From Zanthoxylum bungeanum (Eukaryota > Streptophyta > Magnoliopsida > Sapindales > Rutaceae): DNA of 64,000 nt. The stretch lies in assembly GCA_019454045.1 (NCBI GenBank), contig SKCR01017725.1:18642-82641 (forward strand). The letters are read 5' to 3'. The notes under the pieces are model-generated. The model did not search any database. It was not told the DNA's origin and saw only the letters and a program-made list of their open reading frames with translations. The translations under genes were made by a program, and so were the position numbers. Positions 1-10,612 of the stretch are shown piece by piece (within the stretch, counting starts at the first letter, position 1; each line of letters opens with the position of its first letter).

Positions 1-224
1 ATCTTATTAATCTGGGACTAATCATATGGACTTTTATCATTTATATGTCCAAGTAATCCAATTACAAATGATAAAATAGTAATTTCTTTTGTCACATAGT
101 TAATTTGTACAAAGAACACCATGTCTTTTACAAATAGTGATGCTATGGGTCATAATTGTCCAATAATCTTTCACTTGGTCTATAGCCAATCACTCAAGTG
201 TCTAACACCTGAACTATGTACGGG

Positions 225-1606
225 TCACTCATGCTTATGCTGAGATATCGCTTTCATCAGCGGATATGCAAGGTTATCATCTGAGATGATCTTGTCGATC
301 TTGACATCGCCACGATGTGTGATCTCATGAATCAGATGAAACCGTCAAAATACATACTTGGATCATTAATGAGACCGTAATTCCTTAGCCTGTGTTGTAG
401 CCCAACTCAGCTGCTAACAGAACTACTCCTAATCCAATTAGGAATTTTATAGATCCAAAATGCTTCTTTTGTTGTCTCAGCTACAACAATATAATCCGCT
501 TTTATTGAATCGGCAACAGTATCTTGCTAGGAAGATTTCCAGCTCACTGTTCCGTTATTCAAGTAAAATATGTACCCTTATTGCGACTTACAGTCGTCAT
601 TATCGGTTAGGAAACTTGTGTCGGTGAACCTAGTCACTTCAAGTTCTCATTCTCCATAGATTAAGAATGTATCCTTAGTTCGTCTAAGATACTTAAGGAT
701 GTTCTTTACATCAATCCAGTGACCATCACTTAGATCGGCCTGATTGTGACTTCAGATGCTCAAAGCATATAAGACACCAAGTCGCGTACATGTCTAACAA
801 TGTACGAGCTCTCGGAGAGCGCCAACAACTTTTAGATCTATCCTAGTAGATCCTTATTCCTAGAACAAAGGTTGCCTCTCCGAAGTATTCCATGGAGAAT
901 TTTAATAAAAGCCAAGCTCTTACCGATTTTAATATGGGAATGTCATTTCCAAGAAATAATACATCATCAACGTATAGGACAATCATTGTCAATATGCTCC
1001 CACTAGCCTTCTTATATACACAAGAATCATCTTCGTTTTGAATGAAACCATATACCATTATGATCTCATCAAAATGTTGGTTCCAAAAACGCAATGTTTG
1101 CTTCAATCCATACATGGATTGATTTAACTTGCAAACCTAGTTTACATGTTTTGGCGCGACAAAATCGTCAGGGTGTTATATAAAACATCCTCCAAAAAGT
1201 TTCCGTTAAGGAAAGCGGTTTTGACGTTCAGCTGTCATATTTTCACAATCGAAATATGCAGCATTAGCGAGCATTATCCGAATGGATTTAATCATGGAAA
1301 CAGGTGAAAAAGTTTCATCGTAATCGACACCATGTTGATGACGATACCCTTTCGATACAAGTCTAGCTTTGTACTTTTGTATGTTGTCATCCATGTATGT
1401 CTTCACCATGAAAACTCTTTTTCTATCAATAGGCACAATGCATTCTGGTACATCAACCAGTGTCTAAACTTGGTTGTATACATGGAATCCATTTCGGACT
1501 TCATGGCATCTTGCCATAAAGTGGAGTCGATACCTTGTATCGCTTCCACATATGTAGCTGGTTTATTATCCTCAATAAGATTAATATCTACATTAGGTAA
1601 GATCAT
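225..1606 (-). pseudogene. Copia-1 reverse transcriptase and RNase H remnant
   Basis: From high to low coordinates the minus strand encodes the integrase-RT linker (ending near 1403), the RT start with KARLVSKGYRHQHGVDYDETFSPV (split here into KARLVSKGYRHQHG and VDYDETFSPV, about 1280-1360), and the RT palm with MYGLKQ and the catalytic YVDDVLFLGN (about 940-975). Then follows RNase H with GHWIDVKNILKYLRRTKD near 700-735 and a C-terminal HKHE near 225. The family polymerises cDNA from the element RNA and then degrades the template. Frame changes between 1115 and 1206 and several stops in RNase H mean no functional product. Confidence 0.88.
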
Positions 1607-1885
1607 AAACTCATACCTCTTAGGTTGTTTTCTGACTCTCTCCGACCTACGCTGTTCTTGTGTATTAGAAGATTATGGAACAGTCTCATCCCCGATGAAC
1701 TATTCGTGTTCCGTTACCACTGCATTTTCATCGAGTTCCACTTTCCTCCCATTTACCACTGCATTTAGGAATTCCTCTAAGGAAAATCGCATGGAGAGCA
1801 ACAAATATTTGTGTTCTCTAATGGGTTGTGGAAATTGGTTTCCCTAGGATAACCAATTATAAATAGGCACTTATCAGATTGGGTT

Positions 1886-2859
1886 CTAGTTTGGTACCAT
1901 CCAAACATTTAACATATGCCAAACATCCCAAATCTTCAGGAATGAGAAACTCGGTTTCTTTCCTGTCCATATTTCATATGGAATCTGTCCAACAGACTTT
2001 GACGGAACCCTATTCAAAATAAGTATTGCATTGTTCAATGTGTATCCCGTGAAGGAAATTAGTAGCTTAGTGCTACTCATCATTAACCTTACCATATCCA
2101 ACAAAGTTTGGTTTCTCCGTTCGGACACACCACTCAATTGAGGTGTTCCAGGAGGAGTCCATTGTGAAAGAATACCATACTCTTTCAAGTAATCGAGAAA
2201 CTTATTGCTCAAGTATTCTCCACCACGGTCCAACCAAAATGTTTTAATACTTTTACTGGTCTGTTTTTCTACTTCGTGTCGAAACTCTTTGAATTTCTCA
2301 AAGGTTTCCGACTTGTGTTTCATTAGAAACACATAACCATAAAGCGATGCAACATCCGTAAATATTACGAAGTATTCATATCCATTTCTAGCCTGGCTAG
2401 ACCTGGGCCCATATTCATCACCATGAACGAGGGCTAACAGAACGGTGGCACGTACACCCTTCCCGCTAAAAGGCGTTTTAAGAACTTTGCCTAATAAACA
2501 AGATTCGTAGACATCATATGAATTAGGATCAAATCCGTCCAAGTATCCACTCTTCGAAAGTGTGGATATACGAGTTTTGTTAATGTGTCCCTGACAACAA
2601 TGTCACTAATAAGTCTCATCTGATTTACTCAGTTTAAGCCTTTTGTTTGTCATGTTATATGTTTGAGATTCATTTATATTCGAAATATAAATAATGTTAT
2701 TTACATCTAATGTGTATATCTCAATATCATCTTTATAAACAAAACACCCAGTGTTCTGGAACATAAAGGTTTACCAGCAACGGGTTAAACTAGATATATG
2801 GATAATGTTTCTAGTAAAACTAGGTACATTATAACAATTTCCTATTTTTAGTACATGTC
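1886..2859 (-). pseudogene. Copia-1 integrase (with pre-integrase segment)
   Basis: A 218-residue open stretch (1886-2542) holds the integrase core: a degraded zinc-finger end (SCLLGKVLKTPF), the first acidic region (LVHGDEYGP, where copia normally has LVHSDVCGP), and FWLDRGGEYLS, which gives the second aspartate. Next is GTPQLSGVSERRNQTLLDM with the catalytic glutamate. Bases 2543-2859 encode the pre-integrase and protease-distal segment with several stops. The protein normally inserts cDNA into the genome. The altered first Asp motif (HGDE) and upstream stops indicate loss of function. Confidence 0.9.
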
Positions 2860-3009
2860 TGTAGGCACTGCATTTTTGCATATAAGTCCGTATGATGAGT
2901 CTCATTTAGAGGCACTACCTTTTATGTCACGGAAGTCGCGGGAAACGGACGTCGAAAGGGGAAATTCAGAATAAGCATGTCATCAAATTCATTTCATAAG
3001 TTCACTGTT

Positions 3010-3105
3010 TTTCGTTCGTGCTGCGTTCGTGAACACGTTCGAACGTCAAGCAGATTGCAGGCGTTCGTTTAGCGTTCGAATCGGTGTTCGAACGGCGTCG
3101 GTATT
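3010..3105. repeat. CpG-rich GTTCG/CGAAC repeat cluster, U3 of Ogre-1 LTR
   Basis: Within about 100 bases, GTTCG or CGAAC occurs about nine times, several as inverted pairs around TTCGAA. The cluster lies about 350-440 bases upstream of the TATA box at 3449. This placement would suit a promoter-proximal control element, but function is inference. A related cluster lies at 4655-4870. Confidence 0.55.
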
Positions 3106-3448
3106 TCTAGTTTTGCTGCTAGCCTCACACCCAAGCCCAATTAGCCCACCAAAGCCCATAAGACACATCCAAATTAATAAAATACATATTTAACACATGG
3201 TGAAATTAAATAAAATCTAAAAATCACATACCAAATTAAAATAAATATCAAATAAAATCATGCCTAATTAAAATCAATCAAGATTATTATATACCAAACC
3301 AAACAAATTAAATATTTTAACTTCCTAATTAGCCAAATCTTGTCCCCAATTAAATATATGTTTTCCTTGTTTAACACCAAATCATATCTCACCTTTATTG
3401 CATGATCTCCCTTCCTTGTCAAGCAAGGAGAAGCCCTAGCTCTTTGCC

Positions 3449-3456
3449 TATAAAAA
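3449..3456 (+). promoter_or_regulatory. TATA box of Ogre-1 LTR promoter
   Basis: TATAAAAA in the context GCCTATAAAAAGAACC, in the first quarter of the LTR. Transcription would start about 30 bases downstream and run through the leader into gag. The same context (CCTATAAAAATAA) recurs in the Ogre-2 LTRs, which supports it. Confidence 0.65.
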
Positions 3457-4292
3457 GAACCATTCACCTCACATCTAAACCCCTAGTGGATTCACACAAG
3501 AAACACTCAAGTTCATAGACACAACTGAACTCACACTCACAACCCTCACAAATCAAACACACAGCCGAGACACATAAACCCTTGACCACGCACGGCCATA
3601 GCCTTTTGCCCCTTCAACGAACTCACAACTCACACCCCCTAAACACCCTTGCTTTACCGAAAATCACAGCCCTAAACACCATCCACCCACGCCAACAAAC
3701 CATCTAAAACAGTAACTAAAAAGCCACACTTTTAATCCCCAAAACAGTAACCAAAAATCTGCATTTTAAGCCTTCAAAAAACACCCAAAACAGTAGCCAG
3801 AACACCCAAAAACAGCGACCAAAAAATAGCAGCGAAACAGAGCAAAAATAGTAGCTTGAGCAGCAAAACAACGAGGAAAAATGCAAACCAGTGAACCAAA
3901 AAAGTTGCGGAGCTTTCACCATTCCGATCACCGTGAAACACGAGTCCGAGAGTTGACGAAAAAGGTTAGACCTGAGGGCACCTTTCTCATTAGTTTATAT
4001 TCATCTTTTAATTGTTTGTTGAATTTTATTCGCATGAGAGTCGTTGCATAATGTATGTTGTGGCCCTTGAATAAAATGGAAAATGTGTCGCCTCTCGTGG
4101 TATATAGGATGGAAACCCAGACATAAATTTCATAGCCGATTCCGAATGGACGGTAGTATGATCTGTACTCGGGATACAACTCCACGTACCACTTGAGTAA
4201 ACGGCGCATATTTCGTTTTATGTTGCTTTGATTTGTTTATTATTCGTTACTTGATTTCGCATGTTATTTGTTTATGTAATAATGAGATAAAG

Positions 4293-4640
4293 CGCATGAG
4301 CTTAGTAAGTGCGATTAAAGGTCCTCTATTTTGAGAGGTTAAAATCATTTACCATGATGCTTTGCCGCACCAGATAATGTATATTCGATTGGATGAGAGA
4401 TATGTTCAATCGGATACATGAAGTCCGATATTGTTGTTTCTTTTATTTCTTGTATGTATTGTGTTGTTTGCGCATGGGCTTAGTAAGTGCGATTAAAGGT
4501 CCTCTATTTTGAGAGGTTAAAATCCTTCACCACGATGCTTTGGCGCGCCGGATGAGGTACGCATGATTGGATGAGAATGAGTTCAATCGGACACATGAGG
4601 TCCTACATTGGGGATTTGTTTGTCTATGTATGTGTTGCAT
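4293..4640 (+). repeat. 177-bp direct duplication in Ogre-1 LTR
   Basis: Two tandem copies begin GCGCATG at 4293 and 4470. They share the block with TTAGTAAGTGCGATTAAAGG and CCTCTATTTTGAGAGGTTAA, which is a perfect short inverted repeat (CCTC...GAGG). The same duplication is present in the truncated 3' LTR (from about 8086 and 8264), so it predates this insertion. Confidence 0.8.
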
Positions 4641-4654
4641 GCATCAGGTCTGGT

Positions 4655-4870
4655 TCCGTTCGAACGCGTTCTCGAACGCTACACGAACGCGTACCTTCTG
4701 TTTAACATTCGAACGCGTTTTCGGAAGCTACTCGAACGCACACGCATTTTCTTCATTTTATCGTGCATCAGGTCTGGTCCCGTTCGAATGCGTTCTCGAA
4801 CGCTACACGAACATGAACCTTCTGTTTACCGTTCGAACGCGTTTACGAACGCTACGTGAATGCGCACACA
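4655..4870. repeat. Imperfect palindromic CGTTCGAACG array in Ogre-1 LTR
   Basis: Units such as CCGTTCGAACGCGTTCTCGA recur four times with spacing of roughly 50-70 bases, separated by CTTCTGTTTA-type spacers and CATCAGGTCTGG blocks. The CpG density is far above the surroundings. The same array is in the 3' LTR at 8447-8660. It lies far downstream of the TATA box, so it would be transcribed as part of the leader RNA. It could be a structured RNA or a methylation-sensitive protein site. Neither can be shown from sequence alone. Confidence 0.7.
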
Positions 4871-5447
4871 CTGAACTGAGTCCTTTGTATCATATCTTAT
4901 GCGTAATTTGCCCCTATCAGTTATCCATTTGTATTACAAGTCTGATTGCCTCTTTTCATTACGCATGATTGTGCAATTGCCATTTATTTGTATTCCCCAC
5001 ATGTATGAGTACAATATGCTTATTAAGTTGTATGCTTGCCGTATGTTAGTTTACCTTTATGCATGCAAAATCGGACATAGATTATATGCAAATAGGTTGT
5101 ATGCAAACATGAAAAATGTGTTATATGCAAACTTAGATATGAGCTTTGTACTTATGCATGCGAACTTAGGATTAAATCATCCATGGAAATATGTTGCTTA
5201 GGCTTGGTTGAATTATTGCATAAATCATTTTATTACAAGGGGCATAAGTAAGGGACCATTCTGTACCCAACGGTTTGAGGTCTTCCCTTGCGAGGGGTGA
5301 GTGTGGCCTTAAATCTCATTTTCCCGGTTCACACCGGGTGGCGACTCCATTATTCTCCGGTTTAGTCCCCCGCGGGGTACTCAGTACTCCCAACCGGGCC
5401 GCGAGCCCAGAACAGCATGCGTCGCCCAGTTTCTGTGTCCCACAGTC

Positions 5448-5465
5448 TGGCGACTCCACTGGGGA
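5448..5465 (+). other. Primer binding site of Ogre-1
   Basis: TGGCGACTCCACTGGGGA starts three bases after the LTR end. The same 18 bases occur next to the Ogre-2 LTR on the minus strand. This type of site is established for Ogre elements, where it is described as pairing with an Arg tRNA. Confidence 0.85.
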
Positions 5466-6595
5466 TAGAGAATCGTCCCCGAAATAATGTCTTGTAATAT
5501 TATGATTTGTGCTTTAATTATTTGTGTCTACTGTGGGTTAAAATGGGTTTAATCAAAGGCATTTTTTAAGGCTGGGTAATGGTTTGGTGTCTTCCCTCAT
5601 TCACTACCTTTCTATGAGGAAAAGCTGTGAAGGCACCTAGATAATCATTTACTCGTAGCCTGTTGTGATGGACTAATTTGGAGGACCCGTTGTTTATTCC
5701 TGTCACCAAGAGATAAGAGCCTAAGAGGCTAGGGTACTTAAGAGTGCCTCGCTCCACCCTCCCTCTGGGGAATCTACAACGGGAAATCCATTTGACAGTC
5801 AGTCACACACCATAACTCGTTGGCACGTACTGTAAGGTATAAAAAAAGGTGCGCTCACTTGGTCGTTCGAACCCTTGAACGGGGAGACCTAGTTGTGGGC
5901 AATCCTTCGCCAGCGAGAGTCTTTGTCTACACTCCCGCAAACCCACACGTAGACCGGAATTGTATGGCATATAGCAACTATTTCCTTGTGCTTGTGGACC
6001 ATCCTCATTTGGATGCAGTTGGACTTCTTGTCAGAAATGCGAACTTGTTAGGCCATTTAAACTGGGACGAGTTCGTATCCTATGATAATTGGGCCAAAAG
6101 CTTTTGAAATGTTGATGGGCCATTCTGTAGAAATTATTTTTGTATGCTTGTGTTTGGGAACATTGTCATTTGGATCCATTCGGACCTTTTATCATGGGAT
6201 ATGGGCTTGTTGGGCCATTTAAACTGGGACAAGAACATATCTTATGATGATTGGGCCAAAAGCTTCCAAAACGCCAATGGGCCATTATATGTTTGTGTTT
6301 AGGAACATTATCGTTTGGATACGGTTGGACTTCTTGCCATGAGATGTGAACTTGTTGGGCCATTTAAGCGGAGACGAGTTCACTTCTATGACAGTTAGCC
6401 CAAAAGCTTCTAAAATGTTGATGGACCGATTTGTGTGAAAATTTTAATAAGTTGATATATCCCTTATATCGCATGCATCTCATTCATCTCATGTATACAT
6501 ATATCATGTTAACACCCTCTATGTCTATAAAAGACATCATAGATTTCTGTTGGGTTAGAAAAGAGGGAAGACTCACTAAAAGACCGGTAACAGAT
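5466..6595 (+). other. Ogre-1 untranslated leader with triplicated segment
   Basis: About 1.1 kb between primer site and gag without a convincing gene. The first 500 bases match the reverse complement of the Ogre-2 leader (38725 down to about 38200). From about 5995 to 6430 an imperfect unit is repeated three times, recognised by CTTGTTGGGCCATTTAAAC at 6043, 6204 and 6349 and by TTGGGCCAAAAGCTT. Short open frames here do not resemble known proteins. Confidence 0.7.
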
Positions 6596-7930
6596 ATGAG
6601 TACATCCGATAATGAGATATCTCGCATGGACAAACTGGAGAATGGTTTCGCCAAAATTACTGAACAGTTGCAAGCCTTGACTACTGCCATGGCAAATATG
6701 GATGTGCCCCGTGCTGGGGGAAACTCTGAGAATGTAAGGCGTGAAGAGCCTCTGAACAGATTGAATGAAGATATCAGTGTATTTGAGGATGATAAGGCTG
6801 AATATGCCACGGGAAGAATAGCCGGGTCTCAGGCCGAGATACAGAAACTCTGTGATCAGATGGAGTCAGTTACCAGTAAACTGAAGGGGAAACATGATGA
6901 CTTGTTGGATTATGAGGCGTTGACCTTCGAAGAACAGCTGCCAGCTCAGTTCAAGATGCCTGATATGGCTAAGTTCAATGGGAGTGGGGAACCGAGGGTC
7001 CATCTGCGGCAATATGTCTCGGTGATGAGTTCAGTGGGCCTGTCACAACGCCAAGCCCAAAAGATGTTTGGGATGTCACTTGAAGGGGCGTCGGTAGCAT
7101 GGTATCACAACCTTGAGAAAAAGGTTAAGGAAAATTGGAGGGAACTAGCTGATGCTTTTCTGAAGCAGTATGTTACAGACTTAGAGATCGACTTGTCGCT
7201 CCGCGACTTGGAGAATACTAAGCAGAAGCCGGAAGAAAGCTTCAAGGAGTATGTAGACCGCTGAAGAAGCCAGCTTCTGAAGATGCAGACTCGTCCCTCA
7301 GCGAAGGACCAAATCAAAATGATCATCAAGGGCACCAAGCCCTCCATTTATGGCAAGTTGAGGAGAATGACCTCCATGATTGCAAATTTTCGACAGTTGA
7401 GGGAAACTGTCATGGATATAGAAGAAGAAGAAGAAGCTGAAAACAGAAAGTTCTATGGCCAGAATAAGAGGACTTTTGGGGGGCATTATGAGACCAAGCA
7501 TGTTGCTGCCGAAGTCGCTACCATCAGAAACAGGCAATTCTCCAACCTTGGTAGACCTTTGTCGAAGGTATTTAAAAAGTTGAAGGGACAATGACTATTA
7601 AAACCCTTAGAGCCTAAACCACTTCCAGATCCTATACCACCCAACCTTGACGTAAGCCTATATTGTCACTTCCATCAGAGGAGAGGCCATGAAACTGACA
7701 GCTGCACCCGCCTTAGGCATGAAATCCAAAACCTCATTGATGCCCATAAAATACCTGATCCTGAGAAAGAACAACCCAACACACATCGGAACCCCCTACC
7801 AAACTATCATTATGTTCCCCCACCCGCCTATATGATCAACTCCGGCCTACCCGAAAGCTTTGTCCTCCAAGCTCTCAACCACCCAGTTTCTTCCATGAGG
7901 ATATATGATGACAGCAGTGAAGAACCATAG
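6596..7930 (+). pseudogene. gag: Ogre-1 gag
   Basis: A single frame of 444 codons runs from ATG 6596 to TAG 7930, interrupted only by TGA at 7262 (normally a Trp codon in YVDRWR) and TGA at 7592. The N-terminal part is predicted coiled coil. The central capsid-like part has MPDMAKFNGSGEPRVHLRQY and GASVAWYHNL, as in plant gypsy Gag. A Cys/His block, YCHFHQRRGHETDSC, lies at residues 356-370, the form seen in Ogre/Tat Gag instead of a classic CCHC knuckle. Gag packages element RNA. Protease and pol, expected next, are deleted. I chose the start after which coiled-coil composition begins. ATG 6431 is in frame upstream but reads leader sequence. Confidence 0.88.
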
Positions 7931-7963
7931 GCCAAGGAAGAAGGCAATGGAACTATTCTTTCT

Positions 7964-9237
7964 GGATACAACTCCACGTACCACTTGAGTAAACGGCGCA
8001 TATTTCGTTTTATGTTGCTTTGATTTGTTTATTATTCGTTACTTGATTTCCGCATGTTATTTGTTTATGTAATAATGAGATAAAGAGCATGGGCTTAGTA
8101 AGTGCGATTAAAGGTCCTCTATTTTGAGAGGTTAAAATCCTTTACCACGATGTTTTGTCGCACCGGATAATGTATATTCAATTGGATGAGAGATATGTTC
8201 AATCGAATACATGAAGTCCGAAATTGTTGTTTCTTTTATTTCTTGTATGTATTGTGTTGTTTGCGCATGGGCTTAGTAAGTGCGATTAAATGTCCTCTAT
8301 TTTGAGAGGTTAAAATCCTTTACCACGATGCTTTGCCGCGCTGGACGAGGTACGCATGATTGGATGAGAATGAGTTCAATCGGACACGTGAGGTCCTACA
8401 TTGGGGATTTGTTTGTCTATGTATATGTTGCATGCATCAGGTCTGGTTCCGTTCGAACGCGTTCTCGAACGACACACGAACGCGTACCTTCTGTTTAACA
8501 TTCGAACGCGTTTTCGGACGCTACTCGAACGCGCACGCATTTTCTTCGTTTTATCGTGCATCAGGTCTGGTCCCGTTCGAATGCGTTCTCGAATGCTACA
8601 TGAACGTGAACCTTCTGTTTACCGTTCGAACGCGTTTACGAACGCTACGCGAATGCGCACACACTGAACTGAGTCTTTTGTATCATATCTTATGCGAAAT
8701 TTGCCCATATCAGTTATCCATTTGTATTACAAGTCTGATTGCCTCTTTTCATTACGCATGATTATGCAATTGCCATTTATATGTATTCCCCACATGTATG
8801 AGTACAATATGCTTATTAAGTTGTATGATTGCCGTATGTTAATTTACCTTTATGCATGCAAAATCGGACCTAGATTATATGCAAATAGGTTGTATGCAAA
8901 CATGAAAAATGTTTTATATACAAACTTAGATATGAGCTTTGTACTTATGCATGCGAACTTAGGATTAAATCATCCATGGAAATATGTTGCTTAGGCTTGG
9001 TTGAATTATTGCACAAATCATTTTATTACAAGTGGCATAAGTAAGGGACCATTCCGAACCAAACGGTTTGAGGTCTTCCCTTGCGAGGGGTGAGTGCGGC
9101 CTTAAATCTCATTTTCCCGGTTCACACCGGGTGGCGACTCCATTATTCTCCAGTTTAGTCCTCCGCGGGCTACTCCGTACTCCCAACTGGGCCGCGAGCC
9201 CGGAACAACATGTGTCGCCCAGTTTCTGTGTCCCACA
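7964..9237 (+). repeat. Ogre-1 3' LTR, 5'-truncated
   Basis: It matches 4172-5444 of the 5' LTR end to end, beginning at GGATACAAC and ending CCCACA before the target duplication ATGCC. The first 1.3 kb, including the TATA box, is missing. The junction with gag at about 7964 shares the bases GGATACAAC-type sequence, so a deletion between short repeats is plausible. Differences from the 5' LTR are scattered along it, which indicates an old insertion. Confidence 0.88.
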
Positions 9238-9785
9238 ATGCCCAAAGGGAAGTTCCAAAACTTAGGTTCCCATAGCCAAAACAGCGACTCTCGTCCCGTT
9301 TCTGACTCGCAGGTTGATCGCATCTGAAGCCAGTCTCCTACTAATTAGCAGATCCCGTTAATCAGTACATATATATGTACCACATTCAGTATCAAAAATC
9401 CAATTTTTAAAACCAGTAGTGTACACGTTTATTACAATAACAAACATACCTGAAGTCGGAGCCTTGCCCGCCTTCACTTCATTCATGTCTGCCTTGTCCA
9501 TACGGCAGTCACGCTTTTAGTGACCCTTTTTGCCACAGTTTAGGCAGACATCTTGGGATATGTCATTTGTCTTCCCAGAAGACTGTCACGATTTTGCCTT
9601 TGCCCTTTTTTTCTTCATACCCCCAGAAGCCTTGCGCTTCTTGCCCTTTTAGAAGCTCTGGCTCTGCCTCCTTGAGCATAACCATTAACTCTCCAAGAGT
9701 TTTCTCTTGGTTCGTGATGAACCCGCCCTAACATTCGGGCAGAGACTGTAAGATCTAATTTATGGAAGTCTCGGCCTCGTAGGTA
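9238..9785 (-). pseudogene. Copia-1 gag zinc knuckle and pre-integrase segment
   Basis: This is the continuation of Copia-1 beyond Ogre-1. Minus-strand reading gives FITNQEKTLGELM (about 9700, Gag C-terminal part), a Lys-rich stretch, then the CCHC knuckle CLNCGKKGH-KRDC (about 9500-9550, with a stop inside). Near 9250-9320 is RVRNGTRVAVLAMG, the protease-to-integrase spacer. It ends at the Ogre-1 target site. Stops within the knuckle show decay. Bases 9785-9860 are unassigned. Confidence 0.8.
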
Positions 9786-9859
9786 ATGCCCAGCTAACCT
9801 GTTACCACCACGTCCTCGGTACCACCAAGATGCTTGGTTTGACTTCTTTTCCTGCCAAA

Positions 9860-10612
9860 ACAAAATCTTTTCACCGCCCTCCTGGAGACTCTCTCGAGAC
9901 GCGTAACCTTCACATCCATTTAAATGCCCATCAAATCATCTCTAGGGTTTACTCCGAGCTTGAAAATTGTCAAACATCAGCCGGCTTCCCGCCAAAAGCA
10001 AACAAAATCAGACGTTCACAGCCGACACCGATATACGCCCAATCTTAGTCGTTCATTCAACCCTGACAAATTGCCTCCGGAACCGACACATGGCGCACAT
10101 CCGGGGCTCTTTCATGATCTAACGGTCACAAATGCTCCGACGTGACTACAAGAAGATAAAGCGATTACATTGCGTCTGTTTGGAAAAATTTTATCAACCG
10201 CAAAAACTCTCATTTCTTCAACTGCGACCCGTCCGTTTAGTGCGACCAAAAGCCTTCAAAGCGCTCTTCCAGCCTTCAAAAGGAATTAAGTAAGTCTCTT
10301 GAACGACCTCATTGGTTTATGTTTACTGTTTGTTTTTTTCTTTTCTCTCTCTTCTTTTTATGTGTGCGTGGAGCATGTTTGGGTTTTTGGGATGACGGGT
10401 AGTAAATTGGGGACACTTCGGTTTGTTCTGGGTTTCGTGTTTTGCTCGATGTTGCTAGGGAGAGATTTATGGCTTGATGGATGTTGTTAGGGCGTTTCAA
10501 ACCCACAGGCTTAGTTTTCCCGAAATCTCATGGTAACTGTGAGATCCCCGGCCTGTTTTAGAAATTAGCTATAGACTGACCTCCCCCACTTTTTATTTCT
10601 CGGATGTCAGGG
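9860..10612 (+). other. Upstream region of the antisense gene in the Tat element
   Basis: About 750 bases with no convincing coding region. By position it is the 3' end of the retroelement and at the same time the promoter/5' UTR of the plus-strand gene starting at 10613. CT-rich tracts around 10320-10350 are typical of plant 5' UTRs. No clear TATA box was identified. Confidence 0.4.

Larger units (their letters stand above)
1..2859 (-). mobile_element. Copia-1, Ty1/copia retrotransposon, 3' portion (window-truncated)
   Basis: Reading the minus strand from 2859 down gives the copia order: pre-integrase, integrase, linker, RT, RNase H. The element runs off the window at base 1, so its 3' LTR is not seen. 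The upstream part (gag, pre-integrase) resumes at 9238 after the inserted Ogre-1. Reading across the insertion, the minus-strand frame passes from LPFGH into VLKIGN, which proves the two parts were once continuous. Many stops and frameshifts show that it is an old, dead copy. It has no relation in orientation to Copia-2 further right. Confidence 0.9.
2860..5444 (+). repeat. Ogre-1 5' LTR (2585 bp)
   Basis: The boundaries are TG at 2860 and CA at 5444, followed directly by the primer site. The first 130 bases and the segment 3930-4210 are the reverse complement of parts of the Ogre-2 LTR (32146-34329), which fixes the family. Inside are a TATA box, an internal 177-bp direct duplication and clusters of CGTTCGAACG-like palindromes. 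No coding region is present. The short open frames at 4567-5201 arise from the repeats. Confidence 0.9.
2860..9237 (+). mobile_element. Ogre-1, Ogre/Tat-type Ty3/gypsy element with pol deleted
   Basis: The element starts TGTAGGCACTGC and ends GTGTCCCACA, flanked by ATGTC (2855-2859) and ATGCC (9238-9242), a 5-bp target duplication with one change. It has a 2.6-kb 5' LTR, a primer site of the Ogre type, a long leader and a gag gene. It then jumps at 7964 into the middle of the 3' LTR. The whole pol and the first 1.3 kb of the 3' LTR are gone. The insertion lies inside Copia-1 in the opposite orientation. Leader and LTR ends match Ogre-2, so both belong to one lineage. Confidence 0.88.

Noticed and set aside
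4567..5201. Overlapping open frames of 80-130 residues repeated at 8280-8994
   Set aside because: Both sets lie in the two Ogre-1 LTRs. They overlap in several frames and reflect the low-stop CpG repeats.
9785..9860. Possible remnant of the left LTR of the Tat element
   Set aside because: It does not match the 710-bp LTR at 18475-19184 at either end.
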